A DNA stretch of 20,000 nucleotides from positions 122,479 to 142,478 of the forward strand of contig CAUYUJ010018307.1 in the NCBI GenBank assembly GCA_963575745.1, in the 5' to 3' direction. This document shows positions 17,659 through 20,000 of the stretch, in pieces. A program made the position numbers and the translations under genes. Positions within the stretch are counted from its first letter, which is position 1, and the number at the start of each line of letters is the position of its first letter. The notes beneath the pieces were generated by a model that saw only the letters and a program-made list of their open reading frames with translations, made no database searches and was not told where the DNA came from. The stretch comes from Prorocentrum cordatum. Lineage: Eukaryota > Sar > Dinophyceae > Prorocentrales > Prorocentraceae.

Positions 17659-19578
17659 CTGCGCGCCACCCCCGCAGCGGAGCCGCTGGCGGCGCCCCTG
17701 CAGCCAGCGCATGCGGGCCGCCTGCTCCGAGAACCGCTCCTGGCCGAGCTCGAAGAGGTCGGCGTCGTCCAGCCCGGCCACCTGCCCTTGCAGCCTGTAG
17801 TCGACGTGCCTCCTCACGTACTCCGCGCGGGAGCAGCCCGCCAGCTCTAGAAGAAGAAAGAATGGCATAGACATGAACGTTCAGCGCTCCGCGCGGATTC
17901 CTTGGATCTGCGCTGGGCCCCCCCGGCGGCGCCTCCGGCGCCGCCCCTGGCGCACTCCGCGCGCCAGGGAGGGGGGCCCAGCGCGGATCCAAGAGACCCG
18001 CGCGGAGCGCCCAAAGCTCATGCTTTTGCCGCTTTTGCCTCTTCGAAGCTCCCTGAAGAGGCACTGCCCCCCAGAGGCGGCGCCGGCGCCCGGCGGCTCC
18101 GCGCCGGGGGGCGGAGCGAGGCCCATCAGCCGCCTGGCCGCTGCCTCGTTGCCCTCCGCGGCAGGCGCAGGCCCGCCCCCCAGCCGGTGCAGCTCTGCAG
18201 CCGGGCTCCCGAAGGGCGGCTGCCCCGGCAGCCGGAGCTCCTCGTCGGGCAGCGCCCGAGCTCGGCCCTGCGGCCTGGTGCGCACGCGCTCGCGGGCGAG
18301 CTCGCCCCCCCCGCCGCTCGGGAGCCTGCCCGCGGGTGGCATGCTGGGCCGGGGCGAGCGGGGGCCCCCCGGGTCGCCAGGAGCTCGGCGCCTCGAGGCC
18401 AGCTGGGCGAGCCTCTCGGGCTGATCCGAGAAGTGGTGCGCGCCGAGGTCTGCGAGGTCGCTGTCCGCGAGCTGCGGCATCTGGAGCACGCGGGCCTGCA
18501 GGTTGAAGTGGACGTTCTGGCGCACGAACTCCTCGCGGCTGCACCTGCCCAGCGGCAGCTCGCTGGCCGCATCGGGCACCTCCTCGAGAGCCGCCAGTGT
18601 CTCGCGCACCGCGCGGCCCTCGGCGAGCAAGGCCCCGTCGCTGGTCGTCCTCCTCCCGCGGTACAGCGCGGAGCCAGGCACACAGGCCACTGCCACGCCG
18701 CCGAGCGGGCGCGCCTCGCGCACGTCGAAGTTCAGATCCCCGACGACCAGCGCCAGCTGACCAGCCGGCGCCGCCTGCAGCAGTGCTTGGGCGGGCCGTG
18801 CCCCGGCCGGCTCCGCTGGGGCCCCGCATGCCGCCGCCGCAGCGGGCGCGCGGGGACCGGCTCCGGGGGCGCCCGCAACGGCCTCGTCGCCAGAAGGGTC
18901 GCCGAGGTCGAGCGGCAGGTGGCAGCTCGTCACCCTCAGGAGCGCACCGCCGCCGGCCAGGCCCAACGCCGACAGCACGGTGCACAGCGCACGACCCTCT
19001 GCCCCGTGGGCCTGGAGGCGCAGGTCCCACTGATCTCTGTCCCAGAGCGACACGACGCGGGCAGCGGCCGAGACGCAGAGGCTCGCGTGGCCCAGCCGGT
19101 CCGCCGAGGGCCCGCCGCTGCTCGACAGGGCCTGCAGGAACGAGGCGAAGATGCCCGGGTGCGCGGGAGCCTCCTGCAAGCAAGCCACCCATGGCATGGG
19201 AGCCCCACCCGCGCCCGTGCGGGTGGCACCAGCCGCCCACCGCGCTACAAGCGGCGCCACATCCTCCATGAGCCGCCGCTCGTACTGGGCGATGGTCTCG
19301 TCCGCGTCCAATCCGTTGTTCGTGAGGAGCTCCGACGCAGAGTCCTGGCACGCCCGCTTGCTCGGCCTCGCCCCCGTCGGCCTTCGGCACATGCCTCGGG
19401 CCATCACGTTCCAACTGAGCACCCTCACCTCCAGGCGCGGAGACGGGCGCGCGATCAGAAACTCCAGCGGCAGGTGGTCCGACACCGCCCCACCAAAGAT
19501 CTCCTCCGCCGACGCCAGTGCGGAGGCCGCCACTCGCAGCTGCTCGCGCTCCCCAGCCCGGGCCTCCATGACACACAT
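17659..19578 (-). CDS. Endonuclease/exonuclease/phosphatase (EEP)-superfamily protein, two exons
   Basis: Exon 1 (19578-18039) encodes 513 residues plus one base. EEP hallmarks are visible: VLSWNV (53-58, Asn ligand), CLQEAP (133-138, metal-binding Glu), TSCHLPLD (217-224) and VVGDLNFD (278-285, Asp/Asn pair). The SDHLP motif that normally ends the domain is instead at 33-37, before SWNV. An NNGL...Y-R motif lies at 87-101. The family cleaves phosphodiester or phosphomonoester bonds in nucleic acids, phosphoinositides or other substrates; the substrate here is unknown. A ~55-residue segment (341-396, CSREEFVRQNVHFNLQ...) is followed by a low-complexity Pro/Gly/Arg linker. Exon 2 (17846-17659) carries a second copy of it (CSRAEYVRRHVDYRLQ...). 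The start is the first in-frame ATG after a TAG (19611-19609). No signal peptide or membrane segment is seen. The C-terminal end after exon 2 is unresolved; AG|GC at 17659 is one possible donor. Confidence 0.68.
17847..18038 (-). other. GC-AG intron of the EEP gene
   Basis: The donor is GAAGAG|GCAAAAGC and the acceptor is TTCTTTCTTCTTCTAG|AG, with a good pyrimidine tract. The 192-bp intron is in phase 1 (G|AG restores a Glu codon), so the two homologous CSR segments join in one frame. Reading through would hit a stop just past 17881. GC donors are well known in dinoflagellates. Most of the intron is the foldback element at 17884-18010. Confidence 0.6.
17884..18010. mobile_element. GC-rich foldback element, copy 2 (127 bp), within the EEP-gene intron
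   Basis: GCGCTCCGCGCGG at 17884 and CCGCGCGGAGCGC ending 18010 form the termini. The stem continues with ATTCCTTGGATC-GCGCTGGG against its complement. Inside are the palindromes GGCGGCGCC-TCC-GGCGCCGCC and CCTGGCGC...GCGCCAGG. It aligns along its whole length with copy 1 at 7192-7331, though the outer CTTTTG/CAAAAG bases of copy 1 are not conserved on both sides. It occupies two thirds of the intron. Confidence 0.78.
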
Positions 19579-19641
19579 GCCCCGACCTGGCGCATGGGGG
19601 CTTTGAAGCTAGCCGAGGTCTCTCCCTTCAGCCAGAGGGCA
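19579..19641 (-). promoter_or_regulatory. Candidate 5' UTR with a splice (possibly spliced-leader) acceptor
   Basis: On the minus strand, CCTGTTTTTTGTGTCCGCAG|T (AG at 19643-19642) is a strong acceptor 63 bases upstream of the EEP start codon. No coding frame can pass the in-frame TAG at 19611-19609, so this acceptor would more likely receive a trans-spliced leader or a non-coding exon. An out-of-frame ATG at 19595-19593 opens a short overlapping frame that ends at 19455. Confidence 0.4.
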
Positions 19642-20000
19642 CTGCGGACACAAAAAACAGGTTCCCACAACCATGGTACACTTCTCCAGCGGACAAGCGG
19701 GCTGAACGAAGTAAATCAGAGTAGCACTCTGACTCAATTGGCGAGGTGCATCCATCCCAAGAAGCGCGCAAAGGAAAGAGAACACTGAGTGAGGAACGCT
19801 GGGAGATGTAAGACACCAGGCAAATCACGAGGACGAGCCTGGCCTGGCGTCGACCAGCTGCCCAGCGAAACAAACTCCAAACGCCTGGATCCCCACCTGA
19901 GAAGTAAAAGGGAACGCTTCGAGGCCAGCGTGGGACCTGGGCCATCTCGAGGCACCCACCAAAGGTTGGTACAGATGGCACACCATAGCGTGAACAGCTG
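19642..20000. other. Upstream region of the EEP gene, no gene supported
   Basis: Base composition is closer to balanced than elsewhere and codon bias disappears in every frame, consistent with an intergenic, promoter or intron region. Short minus-strand open frames to 19981 show no domain. I see no further feature. Confidence 0.45.

Noticed and set aside
17902-19788. 628-residue plus-strand frame and 682-residue minus-strand frame overlapping the EEP gene
   Set aside because: They are shadows of the EEP exon created by its very high GC content. Neither shows a motif, and both run through the intron element.

Overview
This window looks like nuclear DNA of a eukaryotic protist, most likely a dinoflagellate. 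The evidence is high GC with strongly GC-ending codons in the coding islands, small exons separated by introns with AG|G(T/C/A) donors (including a GC-AG intron whose two sides join in frame), exon islands with dinoflagellate-like motifs, and very dense simple and minisatellite repeats. Nothing resembles a bacterial operon, phage or CRISPR locus. The organism call is inference from these signatures; I cannot name a species.

Layout. 1-510: 89-bp tandem repeat. 510-950: purine-rich GA tract. 950-1290: C-rich island. 1290-4165: degenerate (TCA)n array. 4331-4420: a probable minus-strand first exon. 4515-5700: (CCT)n, an ~80-bp array (A), a 73-bp array (B) and a second (CCT)n. 5700-6300: G-rich stretch and another (CCT)n. 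6445-6632: a long foldback element. 7192-7331: a GC-rich inverted-repeat element. 7377-7564: a possible reverse-transcriptase tail remnant. 7696-11310: the largest (TCA)n array. 11376-11920: (CCT)n arrays around a possible exon. 11920-13130: a second copy of the A/B/(CCT)n composite module, apparently with an insertion. 13244-13473: a GATGCATC-rich inverted repeat. 13755-16869: a series of short minus-strand coding islands separated by microsatellite arrays. 17659-19641: the best gene, a minus-strand endonuclease/exonuclease/phosphatase (EEP)-superfamily protein.

All convincing coding islands are on the minus strand. The EEP gene, with a two-exon model at 19578-17659, is the only one with a recognisable catalytic fold. 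Its intron holds one copy of a foldback element whose sister copy lies at 7192-7331. Downstream on the same strand, islands at 16869-16683, 15990-15910, 15729-15691, 15030-14869 and 13937-13755 can be joined without breaking frame at most junctions. Each of the larger gaps between them contains one microsatellite array. Whether these belong to the EEP gene or to a separate gene cannot be settled here.

The main points of interest are the apparent placement of simple-sequence arrays inside introns with short direct repeats at the splice borders, the EEP protein with its SDH-type catalytic motif at the N terminus instead of the C terminus, the foldback element forming most of an intron, and the duplicated composite repeat module.
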